Origin: JBHJHP01 sp042219825
Lineage (GTDB): Bacteria; Bacteroidota; Bacteroidia; Bacteroidales; UBA5342
Direction: 5' to 3'
DNA: 64,000 nt
Assembly (NCBI RefSeq): GCF_042219825.1
Contig: NZ_JBHJHQ010000002.1
Span: 310,001-374,000, forward strand
Positions within the stretch are counted from its first letter, which is position 1; every line of letters begins with the position of its first letter. The notes below the pieces were generated by a model. That model saw nothing but the letters and a program-made list of their open reading frames with translations. It did no database searches and was not told where the DNA came from. Positions 44,707 through 54,445 of the stretch are shown here, one piece after another. The translations under genes and the position numbers were made by a program.

Positions 44707-45459
44707 TTATTCTTCGTCAAGCGTTTCAAATGCATCGCCGTTTTTAGTGAAAAGTTTATCCATCCAACTATCATCCAGATTGCTTATGGATTCACTCAAC
44801 TGATGCTGCCAGAACTGAGATATACTTTGCAGTTCTTCCTTTTTGTATTGTTTTTCTATGATGTTGTAACTGTCTTTTTCGTAATACACCACATGGATTG
44901 GATAATCCACGTCGTTTGAGCTTACCTGTGTTGCATTAAATGACAGGAATCCGGCCTTTAGAGCGAATTTAAGACTTGAATTATATTTCAATACCCTGTC
45001 GAGAATAGGTTTTCCGTATCCGTTATTCCCAATGATCATAAACGGAGAACCTTCCGTAATTTCTATCCAGTTTCCTTCTGGATACAGAAGAAATACTTTA
45101 TGTCCGTCGTCATCCTGAAGCTGACCTCCAACCAGTGCAAATAAATTAAAATGTAATCCGGCCTCCCTAAGTGCTTCTCTATCCTCTTTGGCTGCTCTTT
45201 TAACCTGTGCGGCAAATGCATTAACTGCCTTGTAAAGTTTATTAAAGGACGAATCATCTTCATCAATTATTTCTCTGAAATAAGTTAAGGCTTTGTCCCT
45301 GACAGATCTTAACCCTGAGGTCATAATGAAAAATGAATGTTGATTCTTATTTATGGTAAAGACTTTTTTTGCCTTTGTAGTTTCGTGCCCCGACGTGATC
45401 CTGGTATCTGAAATTCCTATGATACCAGATTTAACTTTAATGGCTAAACAATATGTCAT
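44707..45459 (-). CDS. Anbu, proteasome-like peptidase
   Basis: The 250-residue protein matches Anbu, a simple relative of proteasome beta subunits. If Met1 is removed, Thr becomes residue 1 (MTYCLAIKVKSG). Asp17 lies in ISDTR, matching the catalytic Asp of proteasomes, and a Lys pair at 30-31 (AKKVF) lies where Lys33 is expected. The fold continues with FIMTSGLRSVRDKALTYF and FMIIGNNGYGKPILDRVL. Anbu assembles into open rings or helical turns and its substrate is unknown. It lies between alpha-E (10 bp) and transglutaminase (5 bp). Confidence 0.92.
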   Translation of the reverse strand: MTYCLAIKVKSGIIGISDTRITSGHETTKAKKVFTINKNQHSFFIMTSGLRSVRDKALTYFREIIDEDDSSFNKLYKAVNAFAAQVKRAAKEDREALREAGLHFNLFALVGGQLQDDDGHKVFLLYPEGNWIEITEGSPFMIIGNNGYGKPILDRVLKYNSSLKFALKAGFLSFNATQVSSNDVDYPIHVVYYEKDSYNIIEKQYKKEELQSISQFWQHQLSESISNLDDSWMDKLFTKNGDAFETLDEE

Positions 45460-45469
45460 AATAAAATGA

Positions 45470-46432
45470 TTAGCTGATGCTTAAAGCATTTTCAATTGAG
45501 AAAAATGTATCAAAAATAGCTGATGATGTCTCATTTAATTTAACCTGAAAATTATCAAGATATTCGTGTAATCCGGTTTTAAAAATATCATTTATATCGG
45601 CATATTCAAGCTGTGATTTTAAAATTCCGATTTGTTTTTCTGCTTTATTTGAGTAACCTGTTGTACTTCCTGTAATAACGTTTAAGGATTTCTCTGCTTT
45701 ATCGAGACAGTAAAGTATTGATCTTGGAAATGCGTCGTCCAGAATAAGAAATTCTGATATATGAAAGGGGGTTAGCTTCCCGTATTGTTTTCTGTACATA
45801 TCGAATGCGCTCACAGATTTTAAGAGGGCTGTCCATTGAATGAGATCAAAAGGAGAACCCACTTCTTCCAGCTTTGGCAACAACATATGGTATTTTACGT
45901 CCAGTACCCTTGATGTTTTATCGGCTCTTTCAATCAGCTGTCCTATTTTTCCAAAGTGCCAACCTTCGTTCCGGGAAAGAGTTGTGTCGAAGATACCGTT
46001 TAATAACTGACATCCCTTTTTTATTTCATTAAAAAAACTTCGGGGATCATTTTTCTGCCATCGTTTTTTCTCTTTTTCATCTTTTACCAAATAGTATAAA
46101 TTATTGATTTGTTGCCATATTTCCTTCGTGATGTCCGGTCGTACAGATCTTGCATTTTCACGTGCGCTGGTTATGGTATTGAGAATTGAATTTGGATTGT
46201 TTTCGTCGAAACCCAGGAAATAAATGACTTTATTTTTTACGGGTTTGCTATGCAGACTTTTATATAACTCCCAGTCTCCGGTTGTCGCTACCAAAGGCTG
46301 CCATTGTTCCGAAATGTCAGGGGGAAGGTCCAGCGAAAGGTTGAAATTTACATCCAGAAACCGTGCATAATTATCGGCTCTTTCAATATATCTGTTCATC
46401 CAGTATATGGCATCTGCAACTCTACTTAACAT
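45470..46432 (-). CDS. Alpha-E domain protein of the Anbu operon
   Basis: The 320-residue protein matches the alpha-E family: LSRVADAIYWMNRYIERADNYARFLDVNFN at the start, ENARSVRPDITKEIWQQINNLYY in the middle, and GQLIERADKTSRVLDVKYHMLLP. It is almost all helical and is found with circularly permuted ATP-grasp ligases and Anbu. The role is unknown; a conserved ERAD motif occurs twice. The gene is 10 bp after the ATP-grasp gene. Confidence 0.94.
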   Translation of the reverse strand: MLSRVADAIYWMNRYIERADNYARFLDVNFNLSLDLPPDISEQWQPLVATTGDWELYKSLHSKPVKNKVIYFLGFDENNPNSILNTITSARENARSVRPDITKEIWQQINNLYYLVKDEKEKKRWQKNDPRSFFNEIKKGCQLLNGIFDTTLSRNEGWHFGKIGQLIERADKTSRVLDVKYHMLLPKLEEVGSPFDLIQWTALLKSVSAFDMYRKQYGKLTPFHISEFLILDDAFPRSILYCLDKAEKSLNVITGSTTGYSNKAEKQIGILKSQLEYADINDIFKTGLHEYLDNFQVKLNETSSAIFDTFFSIENALSIS

Positions 46433-46442
46433 AGTGTGAAAT

Positions 46443-47882
46443 TTAAATATTGTCCAAAACCCAGGTATCCTTACTTCCTCCGCCCTGCGATGAATTCACC
46501 ACAAGTGAATCCTTTTTCAGGGCTACCCTCGTTAAAGCACCGGGAATAATTTTTACATCTTTACCGTAAAGTATATATGGTCGCAGATCTACATGTCTGC
46601 CATCAATAGAACCCTCCGTTAAAGTAGGAACTCTTGATAAATTAATCGTTGGCTGTGCAATGTAATTCCTTGGATTAGCTTTTATTTTTTTTATGAATGT
46701 TTGTTGTTCATCTTTAGTGGATTTCGGTCCGATAAGCATCCCGTAACCGCCGGATCCATCGGTTTGTTTTATCACCAACTTATCAATATTTTCAATCACG
46801 TATTTAAGATCGCTTTCTTCGGAGCAGATGTAAGTTTTAACGTTAGGAATTATAATATCTTCTCCAAGATAGTATTTTACGATACGTGGAATATAGGCAT
46901 ACACTGCCTTATCATCCGCTACTCCTGTTCCGGGTGCATTTACGAGTACAACATTTCCTTTTCTATAGGCTTTAAAAAGTCCGGATGTTCCCAGCATTGA
47001 ATCTTTCCGGAATACCATCGGATCGAGAAAATCATCATCAACCCTTCTGTATATTACATCAACCTTTTGTAAACCCTTTGAAGTGATCATATATACAATA
47101 TCGTTCTTTACAACAAGATCTCTTCCTTCTACAAGTTCGGCACCCATTTGCTGAGCCAGGTAGGCGTGTTCAAAATATGCAGAGTTATAAATTCCGGGTG
47201 TAAGTACCACAATATTTGCATTCTGAACCGGAGTAAGTGACTCCAGCATATCGCGCAAATGATGCATATAATTATAAACCGGTCGAACATGCAGTTTTTC
47301 AAAAAGCTCTGGGAAGGTACGTTTAAGAATTTCCCTGTTTTCAAGCATATAGGATACTCCGGACGGGCATCTCAGGTTATCTTCGAGCACGTAAAATTTA
47401 CCATCTTCACCGCGAATAAGGTCGGTTCCGGTTATATGACTCCAAACGTTAAGGGGTGGTTTTATTCCCATACACTCTTTAAGGTATGATTTGGTTCCTG
47501 CAATCAACTCATGTGGAATGATCTTGTCCTTCAGAACCTTTTGTTCATTGTATAAATCATCAATGAACATATTTAATGCAATGATGCGCTGAGTTAAACC
47601 TCTTTCAAGATAATTCCAGTCATTTCCATCTATTATTCTCGGAAGAATATCAAGATGTAATATACGTTCTATTCCCTGGTTGTCGCTGTAAACATTAAAA
47701 GTCATGCCCAATGACAATTGGGCCCTGTCTGTTGAATGCTGCAGGAAATTAAGTTTGGTCCAACCCAGTTTATCCAGTCTTTTTTTGAATAATTTATAAT
47801 GAGGTCTGACTTTTCCGTTTGCGTCAAACATTTCATCATAAAAACCTTTTGCGATATATTGATCAAAACTTATTCTTGGCAT
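46443..47882 (-). CDS. Circularly permuted ATP-grasp ligase of the Anbu operon
   Basis: The 479-residue cytoplasmic protein belongs to the circularly permuted type 2 ATP-grasp group. Signatures are YLKECMGIKPPLNVWSHITGTDLIRGEDGKFYVLEDNLRCPSGVSYMLENR, then VDVIYRRVDDDFLDPMVF, then VIKQTDGSGGYGMLIGP near 395, and SSQGGGSKDTWVL at the end. ATP-grasp enzymes join a carboxylate to an amine using ATP. This clade is predicted to make or tag peptides. It leads the operon, followed by alpha-E, Anbu and transglutaminase at 10, 10 and 5 bp. Confidence 0.94.
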   Translation of the reverse strand: MPRISFDQYIAKGFYDEMFDANGKVRPHYKLFKKRLDKLGWTKLNFLQHSTDRAQLSLGMTFNVYSDNQGIERILHLDILPRIIDGNDWNYLERGLTQRIIALNMFIDDLYNEQKVLKDKIIPHELIAGTKSYLKECMGIKPPLNVWSHITGTDLIRGEDGKFYVLEDNLRCPSGVSYMLENREILKRTFPELFEKLHVRPVYNYMHHLRDMLESLTPVQNANIVVLTPGIYNSAYFEHAYLAQQMGAELVEGRDLVVKNDIVYMITSKGLQKVDVIYRRVDDDFLDPMVFRKDSMLGTSGLFKAYRKGNVVLVNAPGTGVADDKAVYAYIPRIVKYYLGEDIIIPNVKTYICSEESDLKYVIENIDKLVIKQTDGSGGYGMLIGPKSTKDEQQTFIKKIKANPRNYIAQPTINLSRVPTLTEGSIDGRHVDLRPYILYGKDVKIIPGALTRVALKKDSLVVNSSQGGGSKDTWVLDNI

Positions 47883-48303
47883 ATACCTTTTTGAATTTGT
47901 TATACTATATTGTAAAGCTTCATGTAAAGGCCATAATCAAGTTTATTCTGATCAGGCATTTTGCTATTTATTTTGAATTATTCATTATAATTCATCAAGC
48001 TTCCAAAGCATGAACTTAAAAATCATGGACAGAATTTAAAGTTCAAATCCGATACAATTATAGCAAATTATTACATGAAAGTGTGTTAAATGTGTCAAAA
48101 AGTTTATTTATAGATATAATTATAGTGCATTGTGGTATTGATTGTCTTTTTAAGGTTTCAAAATTACTTTATTATAGTCAGCTGTCGGATTCCTTTAAAG
48201 ATACATCAATTTCAAGAGTAACATATTAGTATATTTTTTTACGTCATTTATTTTCTTTAGCCCCTGAATTGTATAAACGGCAACGAAACATAATATTTAT
48301 TAG
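47883..48303. other. AT-rich spacer upstream of the Anbu operon
   Basis: About 420 bp of AT-rich DNA with no credible gene. The minus strand must hold the promoter of the operon. A box like TAATTTTG on that strand (near 48168) fits the -7 consensus, but without a good -33 match. No repeat, tRNA or hairpin of note was seen. Confidence 0.4.
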
Positions 48304-48993
48304 CTATTTATCTGCTTGAATATGAAAATTGAAATTTGCATGTCCGAATGTGCCGTACAGTCTGAGCCAGATCGGCAGGAGCATTTCCATTCCTCTTGCG
48401 GCACTGATGTCTCCAAGATCCAGAATATTCTCATGTTTCCATCCAATACTGTAAAGCAGGTCTTTTACCATCTGTCTTGCATTTTCATCATTCCCGCAAA
48501 CGAATACATTGTGATCGCCTGCAATCGTTACCGGATGCATCATGATTACAGTATTCATGGTATTCAGGCTTTTTACGACCAGGGTTTCAGAAAATTCACG
48601 TTGAATCTGTTCTGCAAGGGAGTCTGTATTGCATACTGCCAGGGAAGGAGGCATGCCTTTTGAAAAATCCAAAGGATTGGCAACATCAAGCAGGACTTTA
48701 CCTTTAAGTGTTTCTTTACCAACTGTTTTTAACACAGCCAGGGATACTGAGCCATTCGTTGCATTTATAACCAGATCAGCTTCATTTGCTGCTTCATTGA
48801 ATGCCATTAATGTTACAGCTGAGTTAATCTTATGCCATTCAGAAAATGATGTTCCGGTCATCTGATTTGGTTCTGTACGCTGGATGGTTTCATGCGGATT
48901 GCGTGTTCCCATAACCACCTGATGGTGTAATTCAACAAGCCGGCTGGCAATGGTTTGTCCTACAACACCGGTACCTAATATCGTAACTTTCAT
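48304..48993 (-). CDS. NADP-binding F420 reductase-like protein
   Basis: The 229-residue protein has a Rossmann fold beginning MKVTILGTGVVGQTIASRLVELHHQVVMGTRNP, with GTGVVG as the dinucleotide loop and the TRNP segment typical of NADPH preference. ADLVINATNG and DVANPLDF follow the family pattern of NADPH-dependent F420 reductase and related proteins. F420 itself is rare in this phylum, so another electron carrier or hydride acceptor is more likely. Function not fixed. Confidence 0.82.
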   Translation of the reverse strand: MKVTILGTGVVGQTIASRLVELHHQVVMGTRNPHETIQRTEPNQMTGTSFSEWHKINSAVTLMAFNEAANEADLVINATNGSVSLAVLKTVGKETLKGKVLLDVANPLDFSKGMPPSLAVCNTDSLAEQIQREFSETLVVKSLNTMNTVIMMHPVTIAGDHNVFVCGNDENARQMVKDLLYSIGWKHENILDLGDISAARGMEMLLPIWLRLYGTFGHANFNFHIQADK

Positions 48994-49247
48994 GTATAAA
49001 GTGCTTTTAATGAGCTTACTTCAGTTTAGTGTCTTTTTTCAGCATAGTCCGACAATCTACCGTAAACAGCAGATCTAATCTGTTATGCAAGCAAGTAAAA
49101 TGGGAATGTATACCTGTATAATGCAATTAAAATGAGAGAATTAATTGCATTATTAAAGGTATGAAAATGTATTTAGAAAGCAAAATGTTGATGATACAAT
49201 AAGCAACATTGTAAGAACAAGGTGCACGGTTTTCATTTTTTTGAATA

Positions 49248-50540
49248 TTAATTAAGTACAAAATTAATTGGCAACATAAAACTTACGTTTACGGGTATAC
49301 CATTAACTTTTCCAGGAATCCATTTGGGCATGTTTTTTACTACTCTTACAGCTTCTTCGTTCAGTGACTGATGTACACCTCTTATAACTTTAATATTTTT
49401 GATAGTTCCATCTTTTTTAATTACAAAATTTACATAAACCCTTCCCTGTATCCCTTTTTTTTGTGCTTCTGCCGGATACCTGATTATATTACTCAAATAA
49501 CTCATCATTGCCATTTCGCCACCGGGAAAAGAAGGCATATCTTCCGGTTTTATATAAATAATGGCATCTTCTTTTTCATAACAAATAGGATTGTCATGAA
49601 TATAATTTTTGAATCCGGTTGGATTAAAATAAAACCTGGAAGAAATGGCCTCACCATTTTTATGTGCTGGAATCCATTTTAGATCCTTAGAATACAGATA
49701 CGACATTATGCTATCATTAAATGACTTTTGAGTGATAAAATCATTTTCATTCAGGTCTTTCAAATTGTCTAAAAAAACTAAATCTGTGGTTTTTCCGGTT
49801 TTATCAACCGTTCCCTGAATAATTGGGATTCCAACTATTCCTTCTGAATTTTCTTTCATCCTGTTCTTGTAGAAAGCCATTAGTTCTTCAAAGTTAATGA
49901 GCAGTGCCGGATAATCAAGACCTGTTTTTATCCAGTTGCCGTCGATCTTTGCCATATATTCAGGAGGATTATTATAGAAGTGATACCTAAGAATTTGATC
50001 CGATTTTGAGTCATAAGCATAAACAGGTTTTTCATTTACATTGTATTGAAAAATTACACTATCATGACCATTATAATAAAACACGGCTCGTTGAACCTTT
50101 ATGCCAAGATCATCAAAAATGAATGCACTGTCCAGTATTCCTGATGAATAATACTCAAGTCTCTCTACTAAAGACCTATAATTATAATACTGCCAGATGC
50201 CATCTTTTCTCTCGTTAGAATAGGTTCCTCTTTTATTTAGATGGTATTTAGCTTTTTTGTCGCCTGCATCTTTTGAGTAGTATGACCATAACTTACTCTT
50301 TTTATTATTATGGTAATTTCCTTCAGTTAATTTTCCGGTTCTTTTGTTCTCCTCCCTGTAATATCCTTCTTTAATATCAGGATCTGATTTTAGTACATAA
50401 AACTCTCTTGCCAAATTATCCGGTAGTTTTTGTTTTACTTTTTTTACTTTTTGGCCGTAAGCAGAGAGGGCAAGCAACATCAATCCGGAAACCAGGAAGA
50501 GCTTGTATCTGATAATTTTTGTTTTATACTGTCTGATCAT
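49248..50540 (-). CDS. MORN-like repeat protein with TonB C-terminal domain
   Basis: The 430-residue protein has a signal sequence (IRYKLFLVSGLMLLALSAYGQ). A repeat region (about 55-160) follows with GYYREENKRTGKLTEGNYHN, KLWSYYSK and GIWQYYNYRS, the MORN/YwqK type. The C-terminal TonB domain (about 340-430) contains PSFPGGEMAMMSYLSNIIRYPAEAQKKGIQGRVYVNFVIKKDGTI. TonB domains of this kind transmit energy to outer-membrane receptors. No ExbB or ExbD is nearby. It follows the 635-residue MORN gene by 5 bp. Confidence 0.85.
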   Translation of the reverse strand: MIRQYKTKIIRYKLFLVSGLMLLALSAYGQKVKKVKQKLPDNLAREFYVLKSDPDIKEGYYREENKRTGKLTEGNYHNNKKSKLWSYYSKDAGDKKAKYHLNKRGTYSNERKDGIWQYYNYRSLVERLEYYSSGILDSAFIFDDLGIKVQRAVFYYNGHDSVIFQYNVNEKPVYAYDSKSDQILRYHFYNNPPEYMAKIDGNWIKTGLDYPALLINFEELMAFYKNRMKENSEGIVGIPIIQGTVDKTGKTTDLVFLDNLKDLNENDFITQKSFNDSIMSYLYSKDLKWIPAHKNGEAISSRFYFNPTGFKNYIHDNPICYEKEDAIIYIKPEDMPSFPGGEMAMMSYLSNIIRYPAEAQKKGIQGRVYVNFVIKKDGTIKNIKVIRGVHQSLNEEAVRVVKNMPKWIPGKVNGIPVNVSFMLPINFVLN

Positions 50541-50545
50541 ATTAT

Positions 50546-52453
50546 TTAAATTATACGCAGGTCTTTTAACTCTCCGTTTTCGTATATTTCTTCTTTTGTT
50601 TTTTCTCCGAACTCATTAAAAATTTCCTGTATTCCGGTCTTTTTGCCCTCTATAAATTCTACACTTGAACTCACTGTTCCATCTTCAAAATACCAGTTCC
50701 ATATACCGGTTTGCTTATCGTTTTTATAAGTTCCTTCAACCTGGAGTTCGCCACTTTCAAAATAGAGTTTTGCCGGACCATTCAGATGACCTGTCTCATA
50801 ATTTTGTTCAGCTTGTAATTTCCCCGTACCAGGTCCATAAGTAATCCATTCACCTTCCCGTTTTCCCTCAACCAGTTTCCCCGATTCAAATAGTTGATCA
50901 CTTTCGGGATAATAGCTCACATAATCTCCTTCACCATTGATTATGATATGGTTATTGTGTATATCCCAGGCACTTATAATTTTGAATATGTCATCTTCCA
51001 TTACATATTCTGTCCTCAATGCTCCAACGTTGGAATATTCTTTCCAGATACCAACTTTTATACCGTTTTCAAGCTTCCCTTTCTGACTGACCCGGCCATT
51101 CCCGTAATAGGATACATATTCACCGTTTCCGTCTTTTATAATCTGATTTCCATCTTTTAACCAAACATTTAGAATATAAGGTTTCTTATCCCTGTAAGTT
51201 ATTTCACTTTCAGGACTGCCATCTTCAAAATAATTATACCAGGTACCTGTCATTTCACCCTTATGCATGTTGCCGGTTGAAAGGATATTTCCGTTTTCAT
51301 GATAGGTTGTATACTTACCTTCCGGTTTGTCAAGATGGTAATTACCTTCAAAGCTCACCTGACCTTTTGCATTCCAACCTTTCCAAAAGCCTTCCTGACG
51401 TCCGTTTTCAAACCGTCCGGAGTCCATTATGCTGCCATTATCATAATAGTGCTTCCATTGTCCGTTCTCCAGCCCATCTTTATATAATCCATCCTGAATA
51501 AGTATGCCTTCTGTATTGTACCATTTCCAGTTTCCTTCCTGCGATCCTTTCACATAATTAGCTTCAAGCTGCTTGCTTCCGTTTTCGTACCAGTATGTCC
51601 ATGGACCATTCTGCCTGTTCTTTTTGATTTCTCCTTCATACATTCGCTGGCCTGACTCATAGTAATAAGTTTTGAAACCATTGTTGCCTCTGCTCAGTGT
51701 GAAAATAAAAAGAGCCATAATAACAACGCTGGAAATAACCAATGGTTTCTTGAATTTCTGATTTGCAGGTAAACCATCATATTCACCATTTTGTATTTTT
51801 AAAAGTTCAGCATTGCTTAGTTTTCTAAAAGCAAACCGGTAACCTTCGTAAATGGCTATTCCATAAAATAACAGGTCCATTGGTGAGAATGACTCCGCCA
51901 TGATTTGCAGGATAAGGCTGAAATTTAAATAGTTTAGTGTCTCAAAATATCCAAGTGCCTGTTCCTGTGCTATAAAGCCTACCTGAGCAAACAGATTTCC
52001 GAAAACGCAACCCAACATGGATAAAACAGCACCAAGAATTCCGAATTTTTTATCTACACCTGATCCAAAATAACGGACTGCATTTCCAACAAGATAACCA
52101 ACGCCAATGGCCATAAATCCAATTTGCATCTTTGTCACAACGCTTATAACCGCCCAAACAACAGCGCTCACCAGCATGGTCATCAGACCACCAGCAACAG
52201 CAAAATTAAAATCCTGATAATATTTCAGAGATGCAAGGATTTGTTCTCCCTGTTTGGAATCTATCAGTGCTGCACTTACCGGCTCTTCAGATCTGTTGTC
52301 AACGTCCTTGATTTCAGGATCTAAGGAAAAAGATTCACAAGTTTCTTTAAAATCCGCTGGCTTCTGTGTTAGATTACAGATAATTCCCTGTTTACTGTCA
52401 TATTTTCTGTTCAGACATTTCTTACAGAATATGAGATGTTCTTTTCGGGTCAT
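50546..52453 (-). CDS. Large MORN/YwqK-repeat membrane protein
   Basis: The 635-residue protein starts with a Cys-rich head (HLIFCKKCLNRKY... GIICNLTQ), possibly metal-binding. Three or four hydrophobic helices follow (about 85-200, FNFAVAGGLMTMLVSAVVWAVI). A long array of MORN_2/YwqK-type repeats continues to the end, for example NGPWTYWYENGSKQLEANY, GNWKWYNTEGILIQDGLY and GQWKHYYDNGSIMDSGRF. Such arrays are common in Bacteroidota and are often annotated as toxin-antitoxin components without proof. Orientation across the membrane is unknown. Confidence 0.8.
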   Translation of the reverse strand: MTRKEHLIFCKKCLNRKYDSKQGIICNLTQKPADFKETCESFSLDPEIKDVDNRSEEPVSAALIDSKQGEQILASLKYYQDFNFAVAGGLMTMLVSAVVWAVISVVTKMQIGFMAIGVGYLVGNAVRYFGSGVDKKFGILGAVLSMLGCVFGNLFAQVGFIAQEQALGYFETLNYLNFSLILQIMAESFSPMDLLFYGIAIYEGYRFAFRKLSNAELLKIQNGEYDGLPANQKFKKPLVISSVVIMALFIFTLSRGNNGFKTYYYESGQRMYEGEIKKNRQNGPWTYWYENGSKQLEANYVKGSQEGNWKWYNTEGILIQDGLYKDGLENGQWKHYYDNGSIMDSGRFENGRQEGFWKGWNAKGQVSFEGNYHLDKPEGKYTTYHENGNILSTGNMHKGEMTGTWYNYFEDGSPESEITYRDKKPYILNVWLKDGNQIIKDGNGEYVSYYGNGRVSQKGKLENGIKVGIWKEYSNVGALRTEYVMEDDIFKIISAWDIHNNHIIINGEGDYVSYYPESDQLFESGKLVEGKREGEWITYGPGTGKLQAEQNYETGHLNGPAKLYFESGELQVEGTYKNDKQTGIWNWYFEDGTVSSSVEFIEGKKTGIQEIFNEFGEKTKEEIYENGELKDLRII

Positions 52454-52711
52454 GAGTATGAATAATTAAGGTTAGATAATATGCGGTTAAACGTTTTAAT
52501 AGCAACAAACATGACAAACAGCTAAACTTTAAAGTTTAAGTTGACAACACTAAAATATACAATGGCTATTAATTATACAATCAGAAAGTTAAAAAATGTT
52601 ATATAAAACGTAGAATACCTTATTATGAAAGGCTTTATTAGTGAAATTTATAACCGTTATAAACAGAATAACCGCATCAGGTGTTTTTAAAGTTCCAACT
52701 ATCCAGAAAAA

Positions 52712-53602
52712 ATGCTTAGTGGTCATACCGAAATAAAAACATATGCTTTAACAGATCAGAATGATGATCCTGTTGAGTTTATTTTGAAAGATGTTGCCGC
52801 ACTGTATGATGAGATGGAAGGAAGACCGGATAAACCTCACCGTCATGATTATTATACCATCATTCTTTTGGAAAAGGCCAAAGGCATTCATAACATTGAT
52901 TTTAAAAGTTATGATATGTTCGATAAGAGCCTGTATTTCGTATATCCGGGTCAGGTTCACCAGGTCATTGCATCAGAACGTCCTTCCGGTTGGGTGTTGA
53001 ATTTCAACAAGTTATTCCTGATAAAAAACAATATTCACGACAAAATGGTGGATGATGTTTATTTGTTTAATGAGCACGGGGAAACACCACCACTTCCTTT
53101 AAACAATGAACAGTTTGAATATTACAGAACCATTGTCAGCCATATTTGTGACTATTCTCAAATGCAGATGGAATATAAAAGTGATGCGCTTGGTGCATTG
53201 TTAAAATTATTGCTGATTCAGAGTAATAACCATTGTTCACTTAACAAAGCAAAAGATCTTCAATCTCTGGAGGCAGGAAATCAGTTGGTAAGAAATTTCA
53301 AGAATTTAATTGAGCAGCATTTCCGGATCAACCATAAAGTATCGGATTATGCTGATATGTTATCTGTGACCAGTGACTACCTTAATAAGTCGGTTAAAGC
53401 GCTGACAGGTAAATCAGCCAAAGAATATATTTTACATCGGATTATTCTTGAAGCCAAACGTTCATTATTATTTACCGAATTAACCAACAAGGAACTGGCT
53501 TATGAGCTTGGATTTGAAGAACCGGCGCATTTCAGCAACTTTTTTAAGCGGTATAGTGGTGTAGCACCTTTGGAATTCCGCAATTCAGCCCGACAGAACT
53601 GA
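52712..53602 (+). CDS. AraC family transcriptional regulator
   Basis: The 296-residue protein has an N-terminal cupin-like sensing domain (HRHDYYTIILLEKAKGIHNIDF, then VYPGQVHQVIASERPSGWVLNFN). A C-terminal AraC DNA-binding domain has two helix-turn-helix units (SDYADMLSVTSDYLNKSVKALTGKSAKEYI and NKELAYELGFEEPAHFSNFFKRYSGVAPLEFR). The pirin gene follows 93 bp later on the same strand with its own -7 box, so it is a likely target. The ligand is unknown. Confidence 0.92.
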   Translation: MLSGHTEIKTYALTDQNDDPVEFILKDVAALYDEMEGRPDKPHRHDYYTIILLEKAKGIHNIDFKSYDMFDKSLYFVYPGQVHQVIASERPSGWVLNFNKLFLIKNNIHDKMVDDVYLFNEHGETPPLPLNNEQFEYYRTIVSHICDYSQMQMEYKSDALGALLKLLLIQSNNHCSLNKAKDLQSLEAGNQLVRNFKNLIEQHFRINHKVSDYADMLSVTSDYLNKSVKALTGKSAKEYILHRIILEAKRSLLFTELTNKELAYELGFEEPAHFSNFFKRYSGVAPLEFRNSARQN

Positions 53603-53654
53603 TTTTTGCAATACCCGACCTGATTTTCGCATGGCCTGCCGTACCAACTCACCG

Positions 53655-53662
53655 TACCTTTG
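53655..53662 (+). promoter_or_regulatory. TAnnTTTG -7 box before the pirin gene
   Basis: TACCTTTG lies 34 bases before the pirin start. The gene also has a purine-rich AGGGAG sequence a few bases ahead of its ATG (53696). No clear -33 element was found, which fits activator-dependent expression by the nearby AraC protein; that is inference. Confidence 0.45.
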
Positions 53663-53695
53663 TAGTGTAATATAAAAACAAAAAGGGAGTGAGAT

Positions 53696-54412
53696 ATGAA
53701 AACCATAATCCATAAGGCAAACAGTAGGGGACATGCCAATCATGGTTGGCTGGATACCCATCATACATTCAGTTTTGCGAATTATTATGATCCTGAACGT
53801 ATTCATTTCGGTGCACTCCGCGTATTGAATGACGATGAAGTGGCACCGGGAAAAGGATTCGGGATGCATCCGCACGATAATATGGAGATTATTTCCATTC
53901 CGTTATCCGGTGATCTTGAACATAAGGATAATATGGGTAATCAGGCAGTAATTCAGGAAGGAGATGTGCAGGTAATGAGTGCGGGAACAGGTGTGTTTCA
54001 CAGTGAATATAACCGGAACAGCGATAAGTCGGTGAAGTTTCTTCAGATATGGGTTTTTCCTGACCGCAAAAATATTGAACCGCGCTATGATCAGGTTTCA
54101 ATTCGTGACTTGAAAACAGAAAATGAACTCTTTCAGGTCCTTTCGCCTGATAAAAACGATAAGGGTGTTTGGGTCTATCAGAAAGCCTGGTTTAGTATGG
54201 GGCATTTTACAGCACACAAAACGGTAGAGTATGAACTTAAAGATGCCAGTGATGGTGTGTATGTTTTTGTTTTGGAAGGTAATGTATCCATTGAAGGAAA
54301 TAACTTAAGTAAACGTGATGGAATTGGGATCAGCGAAACGGAAAAAGTAAAAATAGAAACAGAAAGCGGAACATCGCTTTTAGTGATGGAAGTTCCGATG
54401 CAGATTGGATAA
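53696..54412 (+). CDS. Pirin family protein
   Basis: The 238-residue protein has two cupin halves. The first has GWLDTHHTFSFANYYDPERIHFGALRVLNDD and MHPHDNMEIISIPLSGDLEHKD, with the metal-binding His and Glu pattern of pirins. VQVMSAGTGVFHSEYN continues the signature. Bacterial pirins include YhhW-type quercetinases and regulators of central metabolism. Role here unclear, though it is joined to an AraC gene and YceI. Confidence 0.94.
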   Translation: MKTIIHKANSRGHANHGWLDTHHTFSFANYYDPERIHFGALRVLNDDEVAPGKGFGMHPHDNMEIISIPLSGDLEHKDNMGNQAVIQEGDVQVMSAGTGVFHSEYNRNSDKSVKFLQIWVFPDRKNIEPRYDQVSIRDLKTENELFQVLSPDKNDKGVWVYQKAWFSMGHFTAHKTVEYELKDASDGVYVFVLEGNVSIEGNNLSKRDGIGISETEKVKIETESGTSLLVMEVPMQIG

Positions 54413-54445
54413 TAAATATTTTTAATCAAATTAAATACATAAGCA

